Positions 42,426 through 51,452 of a DNA stretch of 64,000 nucleotides are shown piece after piece. A model generated the notes under the pieces. That model had not been told where the DNA came from. It ran no database searches and saw only the letters and a program-made list of their open reading frames with translations. This stretch comes from Bacteroidota bacterium (GTDB taxonomy: Bacteria; Bacteroidota; Ignavibacteria; Ignavibacteriales; Ignavibacteriaceae): NCBI GenBank assembly GCA_021813585.1, contig JAKAJV010000102.1, positions 80,685-144,684 of the forward strand, read 5' to 3'. Position 1 is the first letter of the stretch; each line of letters starts with the position of its first letter. The position numbers and the translations under genes were made by a program.

Positions 42426-45104
42426 TTAATTTAAATTCCATCCGGATACCTTTAGAGCAGGCTCTTCTCCGTTCAAATATTTTCGATCGAAGTATCCTTT
42501 AATAGTTCTTTTTTCGCCGGGCAGCAGCGAGAAATAATTATCGCCCCAAAAAATAGGCAGCACAGATTTCCCGCTTTGCTTCCCGTACACATCGAGGACG
42601 ATCTGAAACGCTAATCTGCCGGTATCGTTTGTTAATTCAACTTCAACCTCCTCTCGATTGCTTGAGTTGAAAAATTTCGAGTTAATTTTCAAATGAACTT
42701 TATTAAGATTACTTAGCTCCTCTAATCCTGCATACTGCTTTGTCGGCGTTATAAACCAATTTGTCTTTGCAGTATCAAGTAAATCAGGCTTTGTTGATAA
42801 ACAATAGAAATTTGTACTCACAGTTCTCCCCCCGCTGAAAAGTTTTAAGACCAAAAAATAAGTCTTGCTTAACCCGTCAATGCGCGGCAGCTTCAAAATT
42901 GAAATTGCAGTATCCGGATAAAGATTAAGCGAAAAGCTTTTTGAATACTTGATAGTTAAATCAAAATTAAGCACCCTTACTTTTGCTGTAAGACCGTTTT
43001 GGCGGCTGTAAGTATTGTTAACTACAACTATGGAACTATCCCCATAATTGTAAAGAACATGAAACGGCTCGCAGGCTTTTTTAACTCCGAAAAACGCTCC
43101 GCCGGGCATAAGGTAATAATCATACAACTGCCACCACAACTTTGGCCATGCAGCGTTAAGCATCCAATGGATTAAGCCTGTTGCCTTGTATTTGTTGGCT
43201 TCAACCGCCTCAAACATCGCGCGCGTATTTTCATAATTTATAAACTGGCTCTTCCTCGAAAAGTCATTCAAGTCTTGAATGTTTCCAAGCCGGTTGTTTA
43301 TGGCTTTTATGTAGCCGTTAAGATTGCCGAATAAATTTTTCGCACAATGAAAATTCCATACGCTGTCAACCGGCCAAAGATCTTTCTTGGGAATCATCTT
43401 CTTTATGCTTTCCAGCGGAGGCACTTCAGCGCCGGGTCCCACTTCAGTATTAAAACCGAACCTGCCTGCCGATGCGCCTCCGGCTTTCTTATCAATCCAC
43501 CAGTAAACCGGAGGCACATAATCGTACGGACCGTGTTTCATAGCTGCTCTTCCGGTTAAAGAACTAGTAGTGTTTTCCGATGAAGCAAGAAAAGGTCTCG
43601 CCGGATCGTCTTTACGAAGAATCTCTAAATACTTTTTTTCAAGTTCAGGGCGCGGAATCCTATCGCTGCCGTAAAGCCAAACAAAAATACTCGGATGGTT
43701 CCTCAACCATTTAATCTGATCTTCCCAGGACTTCGAAACTAATTCCATATCCTCAGGAGATTTAATTGAACCGTACTCATCATCAGGCTTGCCAATATAT
43801 TCTTTCCACTCCCATTGGCAGCTCCATCCAGCCATGATTAAAATTCCGTTTTCGTCGCAAAGATTATAAAGGTCGCTGCTTGTTCCCCAAAAGCCTTCCA
43901 GCCGGATCGCATTCAATCCCATCGACTTAACATATTCAATCTGGTTTTTAATATTTTCATAATTATTGTTTAGGAAAATATCATCCGCCCATCCGCCGCC
44001 AAGTACAAGAATTTTTTTGCCGTTCAATTTATAGCCGCGCCATACTGCCTGCTCTCGACAAAGTCGGGATTCGGCAGGCAGGCCTTCTTTATTTATGTAA
44101 TCTGATACTTCACGGATTCCAAATTTTGTTTTGCTGATATCGGACAGCTTGCCGTTAATTCTGAATGTCAATTCAAGATTGTAAAGAAAAGGCTTGCCAA
44201 GATTATAAGTCCACCATAACCGAGGATTATGAATCTTCAGTTGATCAAAGTCTTGAGGAGAAAATGAAACTAATTTCTTTTCCGTAGGCTTAAGGGTAAC
44301 TTCTTCCGAGAATCTTATCTCTCCAATTTTTCCGGAAAGAATTCCGGATACTTTATGATTGCTGTTGTTCGTCAGTTCTGCCGAAACTGTCAGCTCTGCG
44401 CTATCCAATGTTTTTAAATTTATTTTACTCTGCACAAAGGGAAAATCGATTGAGACTCCTCCGCTGATTTTTAATTTGACAGGCCGCCAGACTCCCATAT
44501 TCTTATCTGGCGATTCGGGATTCCAATCTACAAATCCAATGGTCGGATCGCCTGTTTTTGGAGGACACACTTCAATAGCAAGAGCATTTGTTTTACCGGG
44601 CTTTATAAAATTTGTAACATTTATTTCAAACATCCTGAACGCGCCTTTTATGCTGTCCTTACTTGCAACAAGCTTTCCGTTGAGCCAGATATCTGCGCTG
44701 TAGTTGATGCCTTCAAATTTTAATTTAATAAATTTTCCATCAGCTTCTTTGGGAATGTTAAATTCGGTCCGGTACCACCAGGGCATATCAAATTGCTTTG
44801 CCGGAATATTTTTTAAATTTTCCCCCAAGAAAATATTCTTGAATATTCCGTCATTAACCAGTGTGCCCAAGACAGTCGATGGAACGGAAGCCGGGAACCA
44901 ATCTTTTACAGGATATTTATGTGTGGAGATTGCGACACCATCTTCGCCGGCTTTTTCAGATGAACAAATCATCCACCCGTTATTCAGCGAAAGTTCATAC
45001 TTATCTTCGCTTGCCGCATATCGGTCAGTTTTGGTTCGGGCATAAGAAGACGACGCTAACATTGTCAAAATTAAAACCGGTATTACTTTAATTATGAAGT
45101 TCAT
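42426..45104 (-). CDS. Secreted GH2 enzyme resembling exo-beta-D-glucosaminidase
   Basis: An 892-residue secreted GH2 enzyme (signal peptide IKVIPVLILTMLASSSYA). After the jelly-roll domain (WFPASVPSTVLGTLVNDGIF, DMPWWYRTEFNIP) and Ig-like domains comes a TIM barrel. The usual acid/base glutamate is replaced by aspartate: WLYGSDR, D481; the nucleophile is E554 in NTEVGPG. Exo-beta-glucosaminidases of the CsxA type likewise use Asp with Glu about 72 residues later (D469/E541), and the spacing here is 73. It may therefore remove glucosamine from non-reducing ends. A palindromic DNA element is inserted in frame at 44045-44081, adding about 13 residues. Confidence 0.85.
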   Translation of the reverse strand: MNFIIKVIPVLILTMLASSSYARTKTDRYAASEDKYELSLNNGWMICSSEKAGEDGVAISTHKYPVKDWFPASVPSTVLGTLVNDGIFKNIFLGENLKNIPAKQFDMPWWYRTEFNIPKEADGKFIKLKFEGINYSADIWLNGKLVASKDSIKGAFRMFEINVTNFIKPGKTNALAIEVCPPKTGDPTIGFVDWNPESPDKNMGVWRPVKLKISGGVSIDFPFVQSKINLKTLDSAELTVSAELTNNSNHKVSGILSGKIGEIRFSEEVTLKPTEKKLVSFSPQDFDQLKIHNPRLWWTYNLGKPFLYNLELTFRINGKLSDISKTKFGIREVSDYINKEGLPAESRLCREQAVWRGYKLNGKKILVLGGGWADDIFLNNNYENIKNQIEYVKSMGLNAIRLEGFWGTSSDLYNLCDENGILIMAGWSCQWEWKEYIGKPDDEYGSIKSPEDMELVSKSWEDQIKWLRNHPSIFVWLYGSDRIPRPELEKKYLEILRKDDPARPFLASSENTTSSLTGRAAMKHGPYDYVPPVYWWIDKKAGGASAGRFGFNTEVGPGAEVPPLESIKKMIPKKDLWPVDSVWNFHCAKNLFGNLNGYIKAINNRLGNIQDLNDFSRKSQFINYENTRAMFEAVEANKYKATGLIHWMLNAAWPKLWWQLYDYYLMPGGAFFGVKKACEPFHVLYNYGDSSIVVVNNTYSRQNGLTAKVRVLNFDLTIKYSKSFSLNLYPDTAISILKLPRIDGLSKTYFLVLKLFSGGRTVSTNFYCLSTKPDLLDTAKTNWFITPTKQYAGLEELSNLNKVHLKINSKFFNSSNREEVEVELTNDTGRLAFQIVLDVYGKQSGKSVLPIFWGDNYFSLLPGEKRTIKGYFDRKYLNGEEPALKVSGWNLN
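44045..44081. repeat. Palindromic element inserted in frame inside a GH2 gene
   Basis: Outer arms CTGCCTGC (44045-44052) and GCAGGCAG (44074-44081) enclose inner arms TCTCGAC (44053-44059) and GTCGGGA (44063-44069) around an AAA loop. The encoded peptide segment LPAESRLCREQA falls between KEG and RGYKLNGKK, where GH2 relatives normally have only a short turn. Confidence 0.65.
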
Positions 45105-45125
45105 ACGGCTGACTTATTGGAGCTG

Positions 45126-45242
45126 TTAAATCTTAATAAAAATTTTTTTTGCATAAAGTATCCAGAATATTCCAAGCCAAAATAGTACGTTTAACAGAGC
45201 CCAGGCAAGCGAACTGATTTTTCTGTTTGCATATTTTATCAC
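45126..45242 (-). CDS. Possible 38-residue membrane peptide or remnant
   Basis: A GTG-initiated frame on the minus strand: basic start MIKYANRKISS, then one strong membrane helix ALLNVLFWLGIFWILYA and a lysine-rich end. An in-frame TAA stop directly precedes the GTG, and no ribosome site is visible, so it may be a decayed end of a membrane protein rather than a real small protein. Confidence 0.22.
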   Translation of the reverse strand: MIKYANRKISSLAWALLNVLFWLGIFWILYAKKIFIKI

Positions 45243-45267
45243 TTAAATGAAATCAAAAAATAAAAAA

Positions 45268-45315
45268 TCATTTTACCATTACAACTTTTGTCGTCCGGTT
45301 ACGCTCACTCCCGGC
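45268..45315 (-). pseudogene. Remnant of a T9SS sorting-domain C-terminus
   Basis: On the minus strand this reads HAGSERNRTTKVVMVK then stop. The ending TKVVMVK closely resembles T9SS domain ends in this window (KKMEIVK, RKMILLK). No upstream frame continues it, so it appears to be the last residues of a lost surface-protein gene. It is short, and chance is possible. Confidence 0.3.
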
Positions 45316-45363
45316 ATGAGGCTGACTAAAAAGAACTTCGAACTTCATAAATCGTTAATCGAT

Positions 45364-45404
45364 GTTCGTTATTCGACCTCATTTTCGAACATCGAATAAC
45401 GAAC
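45364..45404. repeat. 13-bp perfect inverted repeat
   Basis: GTTCGTTATTCGA (45364-45376) and TCGAATAACGAAC (45392-45404) are exact reverse complements around a 15-base loop. CGAACA within the loop repeats part of the arm. It sits downstream of the DUF4855 gene's stop (45451) but no T tract follows on the minus strand, so it is not an obvious terminator. Confidence 0.7.
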
Positions 45405-45450
45405 ACCTCTTAATGAAGAACTTTTAGGCCACTCTCGCAGGGTGAGGGCG

Positions 45451-47415
45451 CTATTTTACAATTTCCATCTTCTTCGTAAAAGAATAACCATCCGCTTGAA
45501 GACGATAAAAATAGACTCCGCTCGGCAATCCTGCAGCATCAAAATTTAATTTATACGAACCGCTTTTTTGATAGCCTTGATACAACGATGCAACAACCTG
45601 TCCAAGCACATTATAAACCTTCAACGATACATCACCGCTGACTGCCAAACTGTAGCTAATAACTGTAGTAGGATTGAACGGGTTCGGGTAGTTCTGCAGA
45701 AGTGAAAAGCTTTCAGGCATCTCCGTCTGTTTAATTACGGCAGTAGTGCTTTTGTACGTCCCTTTAATGAAATTATAAGTTTGGTCATAAATGTTGCGAA
45801 TACCCGGATCGGCGCTTAAGCAGCTTTGATAGAAAGTACCCGGACCTCCGTTTTGATAATACATATGTGCAGCTTCAGTCATATAGCTTTTGGATACTCC
45901 GTAATCTAGATATGCATAATATTTATCACGGTAAGTAGAACTGCTAAGTGCACTCCAGTGAATTTCAATCTCAACACCCATGCCTAATTTTTTCATTGCA
46001 TCTGCTGCATCGCCTAATTCCTCTTCCGGAAAGTTATTGAATGCGTAATTCGGCTGAAGAAAGGCGGCATTAAAGCCAAGCGAATCCCATTCTGCAAAAC
46101 CTGCTGCTTGATAAAAAGGAATCCAGCTAAGCACCAATCCTTTATTGTTTAAAAAATCCCTGGTATACTTAATCATGTCCGCTACGCTGTCTTCAACGTC
46201 ATAATCAGCCTGCTCTTCAAACCAATAAAAACCAACTAACTGCAGGTTCGAATAATTAGCTGCAGACCATCTGATTAGTACCCGGTTAATGTACCAGTGG
46301 AGAACTTTTTCTCTTTCGGAAAGTGTGGACAAGTTTTCCGAAACACCGTCACTGTCTACGTCTCCAAAGTTTGTCGAAGTATATGTTGGATATGGTATTC
46401 CGATTTCGACCTTTGCTTTGTAATTAGAATTATTTAGCGCCTTTTTCACAACACCTACGGCAGAATCTAAAGCTGCCAGATTATATTTTGAATCGAAAGA
46501 ATTGTTGATATAGAAATCCCAGTCAGATTTTACCGTTGGACTTGATGGCGTGCAATCGTATGATCCACCGGAAGGTGCACCGGCATAAGGCAAAAATAAA
46601 AAGCCGTCAAACATAAAATCAGTTATTGAACCGGACGTTGTTTCATAACCTGCATAAGGAATTAAATCATCTACTGTATTTTCACCAAATTCAGGAACTG
46701 TCTTATAATATCCGTTATAAATCAGAACCATATTTTTTATTCCACCGGCAGAGGCTGCACCTGGAGGACAGTATGCATCAGGATATGTTACCGGAGCTGT
46801 TAATTGCGGAACCGAAGCTCCATTCACAACTCCTAAATATCCCGATATTTGAAACTCATCTGCAAACACCCAGACATCCACGGTAAATACCATTTTAACA
46901 TAGCGTGCTTGATAATTTATTCCCGATACTTTATAAGTCTGTACCGTTACATTTGTGGAGTTTAAAGGAACGGCAGAATAAACTGTACCGATCTTTGCCC
47001 AGTCAGAATCATTCATTGATAAATAGTATTCAACCTTCCTCGGGAAAGTTATTCCCGAAGAAATATCCTGAAAAAATCTTTCCTGTACTTGAGTAATAGT
47101 ATTTACCTGACCCAAATCTACAACTACCGTGCGGGCACCGCCTCTTAGATAGCCTTGCCATTGCCCGTCTCCAAAAGTTGCCGATGAGCCTAGCTGTCCG
47201 TTGGTTAATGCGCCCGGCTGGTAATAAGCCTTCTCGCTTGATGCGTAAGAATATTGTATCGGTACAAGAGGCGTTACCGTATAAGACTTACCCTGAGAAA
47301 GGTCTATCATTCCGGCAGGAGATAAAGGGATTGTTTTTGCAAACACCTGGCTTAAAAACATTAATAGAACTATAATAAATCCGGATTTATTTAACTGTCC
47401 AAACAATTTTTCCAT
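45451..47415 (-). CDS. DUF4855 protein with discoidin-like domain and T9SS sorting domain
   Basis: A 654-residue secreted protein (signal peptide SGFIIVLLMFLSQVFA). Residues about 50-200 form a discoidin/F5-8-type-C-like sandwich (VVVDLGQVNTITQVQERFF, VEYYLSMNDSDWAKIG, ARYVKMVF). Residues about 215-560 match DUF4855, with NMVLIYNGYY, DFMFDGFLFLP, GFYWFEEQADY and a TIM-barrel-like pattern suggesting a glycosidase-like fold. The T9SS domain (about 570-654) has LQNYPNPFNPTTVISY and ends TKKMEIVK. It should be displayed on the cell surface. The enzyme activity of DUF4855 is not established. AAGGA upstream supports the start. Confidence 0.8.
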   Translation of the reverse strand: MEKLFGQLNKSGFIIVLLMFLSQVFAKTIPLSPAGMIDLSQGKSYTVTPLVPIQYSYASSEKAYYQPGALTNGQLGSSATFGDGQWQGYLRGGARTVVVDLGQVNTITQVQERFFQDISSGITFPRKVEYYLSMNDSDWAKIGTVYSAVPLNSTNVTVQTYKVSGINYQARYVKMVFTVDVWVFADEFQISGYLGVVNGASVPQLTAPVTYPDAYCPPGAASAGGIKNMVLIYNGYYKTVPEFGENTVDDLIPYAGYETTSGSITDFMFDGFLFLPYAGAPSGGSYDCTPSSPTVKSDWDFYINNSFDSKYNLAALDSAVGVVKKALNNSNYKAKVEIGIPYPTYTSTNFGDVDSDGVSENLSTLSEREKVLHWYINRVLIRWSAANYSNLQLVGFYWFEEQADYDVEDSVADMIKYTRDFLNNKGLVLSWIPFYQAAGFAEWDSLGFNAAFLQPNYAFNNFPEEELGDAADAMKKLGMGVEIEIHWSALSSSTYRDKYYAYLDYGVSKSYMTEAAHMYYQNGGPGTFYQSCLSADPGIRNIYDQTYNFIKGTYKSTTAVIKQTEMPESFSLLQNYPNPFNPTTVISYSLAVSGDVSLKVYNVLGQVVASLYQGYQKSGSYKLNFDAAGLPSGVYFYRLQADGYSFTKKMEIVK

Positions 47416-47426
47416 TACAAAATCCT

Positions 47427-48539
47427 TTAATTCTTCTTTTCAATTCTTCTATAAACAGAACCGTGATCAAGGCTCTCTGCATAAGACATCAACAGGAACA
47501 TAGCGAGCTGCGATTTTTCCAGATTCATTTTAATAACAGAGTTGGTTAGCTGCTTTAATTCAAAATCAGCTGTGGTCGCTTTCGTCTTTTCGCTCTTAAG
47601 GTAGTTCGAAAAAATGAACTGATGAAACGGCAAGCCGCCGTATTTTGATCCCCACCACTTTGTTAACTCCCATTCCCTCTTATCAATTGGAATTTTCTGC
47701 TGTCCGGCAATCCAATCTAAACACCAATTTACCTGGGCAGCAGCTTTTTCTTCTCTTGCTTTGTTTAGGCTTATAAACTTCCAGCCGGCGGAATAAGCTT
47801 CCATTACATACATCGGCAGCGAAGGACCTTGATGCTCTAACGGCAAAGGCTGAACGGTCGTCAGGTCAAGAGTATCAAGCCAATCTATAATATTTAATCC
47901 GGCATTTAAATAAGTCTTGTCGCCCGTATTGTCATACAGCAAAAACGAAAGCGAAGCGAATAGACTTGAACTGCACCACCATGCCCCATCATATGCAGGC
48001 CATAGGCCGTCGCTAATGCCGCCTGGGTGGCGGACATAATTTTTTAATACAAGGGATTCAAACTGTTCAACAGAATTTATTAACTCCTCACGCTCCGGGC
48101 TTTTACATCTGACCGCGGTTGCAAGCACGCCCATCGCTATTGATGAACAGTCGGCGGCATACCAGTCTCCGCTCGTATCACCCGGCTTGCGCCCGTAATT
48201 CATATAATAAGCGCCTGGCGGAATCATTTTTCTCTGGAACTCAACCATTCTCTTTGACCAAGAACGACATGCATCAAGGTACTTTGAATTACCGGTCATA
48301 TCGTATGCTGCGCAAAGGCTGCGAACACCGTACGAATCTACAAAGAACGGCTCGGTGCTTTTTTCATTGGTAACCCTTACAACTGCTGAATCACATAATC
48401 TAAGAAACTGAGAATAAAATTCCTTATCATTTATTTTGCCTTTAGCTCTTACACCGGTTTGAACAAAATTACTATTCAAACTCTGAGCAAGTATAATTAA
48501 TATAAATACATTACTAAAAAATCTAACAAGCCCTGTCAT
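47427..48539 (-). CDS. Secreted alpha/alpha-barrel glycosidase-like protein, family not assigned
   Basis: A 370-residue protein with an N-terminal hydrophobic signal (FFSNVFILIILAQSLNSNF). The rest is helical with repeated pairs of hairpins typical of alpha/alpha-barrel sugar enzymes: VDSYGVRSLCAAYDMTGNSKYLDACRSWS, GDWYAADCSSIAMGVLA, DGLWPAYDGAWWCSSSLFASLSFLLYDNTGDKTYLNAGL. The tandem 'tgn-kyl' hairpin style resembles unsaturated glucuronyl hydrolases, but no catalytic motif is certain. AAAGGA ten bases upstream supports the start, and the gene follows a T9SS gene in the amino-sugar-type locus. Probably periplasmic. Confidence 0.68.
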   Translation of the reverse strand: MTGLVRFFSNVFILIILAQSLNSNFVQTGVRAKGKINDKEFYSQFLRLCDSAVVRVTNEKSTEPFFVDSYGVRSLCAAYDMTGNSKYLDACRSWSKRMVEFQRKMIPPGAYYMNYGRKPGDTSGDWYAADCSSIAMGVLATAVRCKSPEREELINSVEQFESLVLKNYVRHPGGISDGLWPAYDGAWWCSSSLFASLSFLLYDNTGDKTYLNAGLNIIDWLDTLDLTTVQPLPLEHQGPSLPMYVMEAYSAGWKFISLNKAREEKAAAQVNWCLDWIAGQQKIPIDKREWELTKWWGSKYGGLPFHQFIFSNYLKSEKTKATTADFELKQLTNSVIKMNLEKSQLAMFLLMSYAESLDHGSVYRRIEKKN

Positions 48540-48611
48540 TACGAATCCTTTTTTTGTTAATAAGGAACGCGGCAGATTAATAATCGGCCTTTACCTGCCG
48601 AAAGTATAAAA

Positions 48612-48660
48612 ACCTTTCCCTGTAACCGGAAGCCTTTTAAGTTTCCGGCACAGGAAAGGT
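48612..48660 (-). terminator. Rho-independent terminator after the beta-helix T9SS gene
   Basis: Read on the minus strand, ACCTTTCCTGTGCCGGAAA pairs with TTCCGG and ACAGGGAAAGGT downstream (one bulged base), a long GC-containing stem, followed directly by TTTTTAT. It lies just past the stop at 48675 and should end the regulator-led transcript or attenuate it before the following genes. Confidence 0.85.
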
Positions 48661-48674
48661 AGAAAGGAGGCACA

Positions 48675-51335
48675 TTATTTAAGAAGAACCATTTTCCGCG
48701 TTATTCGCTGATTGCCTGCGTTAAGTATGTAGAAGTATATACCGCTGGCAAAGCTGTCCATGTTTATGTTGTACTCGTAAGTGCCCCTACTCTTATATTC
48801 ATTACTTATAATTGATTTAACCAGTTGACCCATCACGTTGTAAATCTTTAGACTTACGTTACCGGATTTAGCCAAGCTGAATCTGATATTTGTCGAAGGG
48901 TTAAACGGATTAGGATAATTCTGGCTTAATGAATATGAATCCGGATGACTGCTTATATTATCTTTTTCAACATCGGTAATTATTGTATTAAGCTTATAAG
49001 CGCCGAAACCGTTATTGGTGCCCAATAAAAATACCGTAAGAGTACCGTCGGTATTGGTCTTTAATGCAATGTCGCCTGTTCCGTTCAGATTTGCTGCTGT
49101 TCCAAGCGCGGGTGTAGATAAAACTAAAGCAGCTTTATCCAATCCGTTTGTAACATCGTAAATATTAACTAACTCGGCATTATAATCATATACCAGGACA
49201 TAATTTGCATTAGAGCCGGTATAATAAGCAATACTGCCTGCTGTAATGGGTGCAGATGTTAACGCACCGATGAACTTTCCGGAAGCATCATATTCTCTTA
49301 CACCCACCAGGTCAGAGCTTACGAGAATATTATTTCCGGCGGGATAAACTTTAGGCATAACACCGGTAGTCTGAGTATCAGTCAACTGCAGAACCTGCGC
49401 CGTAAAGGTTGCGCCATGGTCGGTAGTTGTAAATTTAACAATATTATTCTGTCCGCTTACCGGGGCCCAAATGGTAAGGCTGTTGTCCGCAGCAGCCCCA
49501 GTTACGGTGATATGATCTCCTAAGCGGTACGCGTTGTCTGAATAGGAAATAACTGCAGCAGCTTTGCCCGTCTCGCTATCCCATCGGTAAACTTTAAATG
49601 GAGCGGTCTGGGCATTTACTGTTAAGTTAGCGCCAAACAAAATTCCGTCTGAAGATGCTTTAATATCATCGAGGGGGAAAATACCGCCTGAGACACCGGT
49701 AGTGTCAAGAGCCCCGACTGAATCACCAGTTGCCGCATTAAGAATTGTAACCACCGATCCCGCTTTGCTGGCATTCACCGCATAAAGATGTTCGTTATTA
49801 CCTGCTTTATTGTATGCAAAGCAGCGCATCTGACTGGTTGTGTTAAACCATGCAGGAAGATTACTGGTAGCTGCAGACTTCTGCCACAGAGTAATTACAG
49901 AAGCAGGAGTAACCGGACCGAACCATGTAGGATCGCCAAGCGGCAGCCCGTCGTTGCTGCTGTTCTTTACAGTTGCATTAGTGTATATCATGTCTTTGGC
50001 TTCGGGTAAAGGCCAAGTTGGAATCCAGTTATCGCCGGATACCTGTTCTTTAGCATATCCCCATTCATCGGTTGTTTCTACGCCCGTTCTAACTTCTGTT
50101 ATATATTTTAACAAACCAACTCCTGTGTTTGGGCCCGATCCGTCCAAGACACCTGCAATGGAAGGGCCGAAGCCGGGGTCTGTACCTACAATATTGTTTG
50201 ACTCAACAAAGTTCGGCCAGTGCGTTTTATCTGCAAACATGTTTTGAGTTTCAGGATTCATCCATTCACAGGTAATAAGCGAATCATACTTAGCATGAGC
50301 CGTATCATTCCATGTAGTCCAAAAATCTGTAAGAGCCTTCGGTTCAAAGAAGCAGTTGTTCTTTATGACCGCTACCCTCTTCGATTCGATTAGCCATGGA
50401 TTCTGGGCATAGGCAGGGTCCCAGTTGGGAGCGAAGCGCATGGTGTCAAGCTCAATTGCCGAAACCGGCGCCCAGCCTTTTTGATAATAGAAGAAGTGGT
50501 ATTGATTATATCTTACTCCGCCGGCATAGACGCTGTAAAAAATATTATTCTCTACCCGGAAATCCATAACTGTATAGCTTACCTGGAATGTAAATTGGAA
50601 GTTGTAGAGGAATGTGTTATGATTAAATTCTACGTAGTTAGTAGGACCGTTTACTCCAACATACATAGCGTTGGAATTTAAGCAGAATAAAGTATTGTTA
50701 TCCATAACTATTGAATCTGCGGGCGGCGAGGCAGGATAAACCGTATTAATAATCATAGTAGAAAACCAGTTGTTTGGCCAAACGCCGTTTCTAAAATCGC
50801 AATTGGTTATAAAATAATCTCCGTAGTTGCCGGAATAATCAATTATATCGCAGTGAGTTTCGTTAGTTACTACATGGTCCATTGTAATTCTTGTTGAATC
50901 TGCAGTCTGCAAGATGATTGGACCGCCGTTGTAAGAGTTATCGATTGCCAAACCATAAATGTAAAGGTTCTTTAATGTCAGCTTCGCACCGGTAGAGGGT
51001 ATTAAATATAATTCTGCCGGCTTGGAACCGTCGCTGAGGACACCAGGTTGAATACACGGCGGACGTCCGTCCGAACCTAACTGACCGACAATAGTTATTT
51101 CGGATTTATCAACTATTGGAGACATTACCAAATAAGTCGTGTCAAGTGTAATAAGCTTGTATGCGCTATGCACCTGCGCCCCTGATGCAGTAGTATCGCT
51201 ATTGATGATTTGATCCAGGCTTGGACCATTTGCGTAAACTGCAAGAGTATCATTCGTGCCGGCGTAAATGCTGGGCGACAGGATTAATAACACCGCCGAG
51301 ACGAAAAACGCTGCTGCGGTTAATATTTTATTCAT
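48675..51335 (-). CDS. T9SS-exported parallel beta-helix protein
   Basis: An 886-residue secreted protein (signal peptide AAAFFVSAVLLILSPSIYAG). Residues about 70-400 show the repeating turns of a right-handed parallel beta-helix (LTLKNLYIYGLAIDNS, ITMDHVVTNETHCDIIDYSG, VEFNHNTFLYNF, FRVENNIFYSVYAGG), as in polysaccharide lyases and related surface enzymes. Residues about 500-790 look like a beta-propeller or repeated-strand domain. The T9SS domain carries LSQNYPNPFNPSTNIRF and ends TRKMVLLK. It lies directly downstream of a TonB receptor gene. Enzymatic or binding role is not decided by the sequence. AAGGAG supports the start, and a terminator follows. Confidence 0.8.
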   Translation of the reverse strand: MNKILTAAAFFVSAVLLILSPSIYAGTNDTLAVYANGPSLDQIINSDTTASGAQVHSAYKLITLDTTYLVMSPIVDKSEITIVGQLGSDGRPPCIQPGVLSDGSKPAELYLIPSTGAKLTLKNLYIYGLAIDNSYNGGPIILQTADSTRITMDHVVTNETHCDIIDYSGNYGDYFITNCDFRNGVWPNNWFSTMIINTVYPASPPADSIVMDNNTLFCLNSNAMYVGVNGPTNYVEFNHNTFLYNFQFTFQVSYTVMDFRVENNIFYSVYAGGVRYNQYHFFYYQKGWAPVSAIELDTMRFAPNWDPAYAQNPWLIESKRVAVIKNNCFFEPKALTDFWTTWNDTAHAKYDSLITCEWMNPETQNMFADKTHWPNFVESNNIVGTDPGFGPSIAGVLDGSGPNTGVGLLKYITEVRTGVETTDEWGYAKEQVSGDNWIPTWPLPEAKDMIYTNATVKNSSNDGLPLGDPTWFGPVTPASVITLWQKSAATSNLPAWFNTTSQMRCFAYNKAGNNEHLYAVNASKAGSVVTILNAATGDSVGALDTTGVSGGIFPLDDIKASSDGILFGANLTVNAQTAPFKVYRWDSETGKAAAVISYSDNAYRLGDHITVTGAAADNSLTIWAPVSGQNNIVKFTTTDHGATFTAQVLQLTDTQTTGVMPKVYPAGNNILVSSDLVGVREYDASGKFIGALTSAPITAGSIAYYTGSNANYVLVYDYNAELVNIYDVTNGLDKAALVLSTPALGTAANLNGTGDIALKTNTDGTLTVFLLGTNNGFGAYKLNTIITDVEKDNISSHPDSYSLSQNYPNPFNPSTNIRFSLAKSGNVSLKIYNVMGQLVKSIISNEYKSRGTYEYNINMDSFASGIYFYILNAGNQRITRKMVLLK

Positions 51336-51452
51336 AAACTGCTCCTTTTGTTATGAGTTTAAGATATTATAATTTGAAAAAGTTTTTTGCTGATAGATTT
51401 TTAATAGGGATTCTATCTTCTCCCGTAGAACAAAATTCTTTGCTCATTTAAA

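Larger units (their letters stand above)
45105..45450. other. Intergenic region with gene remnants and hairpins
   Basis: Holds a short hydrophobic frame (45126-45242), a T9SS-tail-like remnant (45268-45315), and a long inverted repeat (45364-45404). The last 30 bases contain CACTCTCGCAGGGTGAGGGCG just past the end of the next gene. The mix looks like a graveyard of small insertions and decayed ends rather than one functional unit. Confidence 0.5.
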
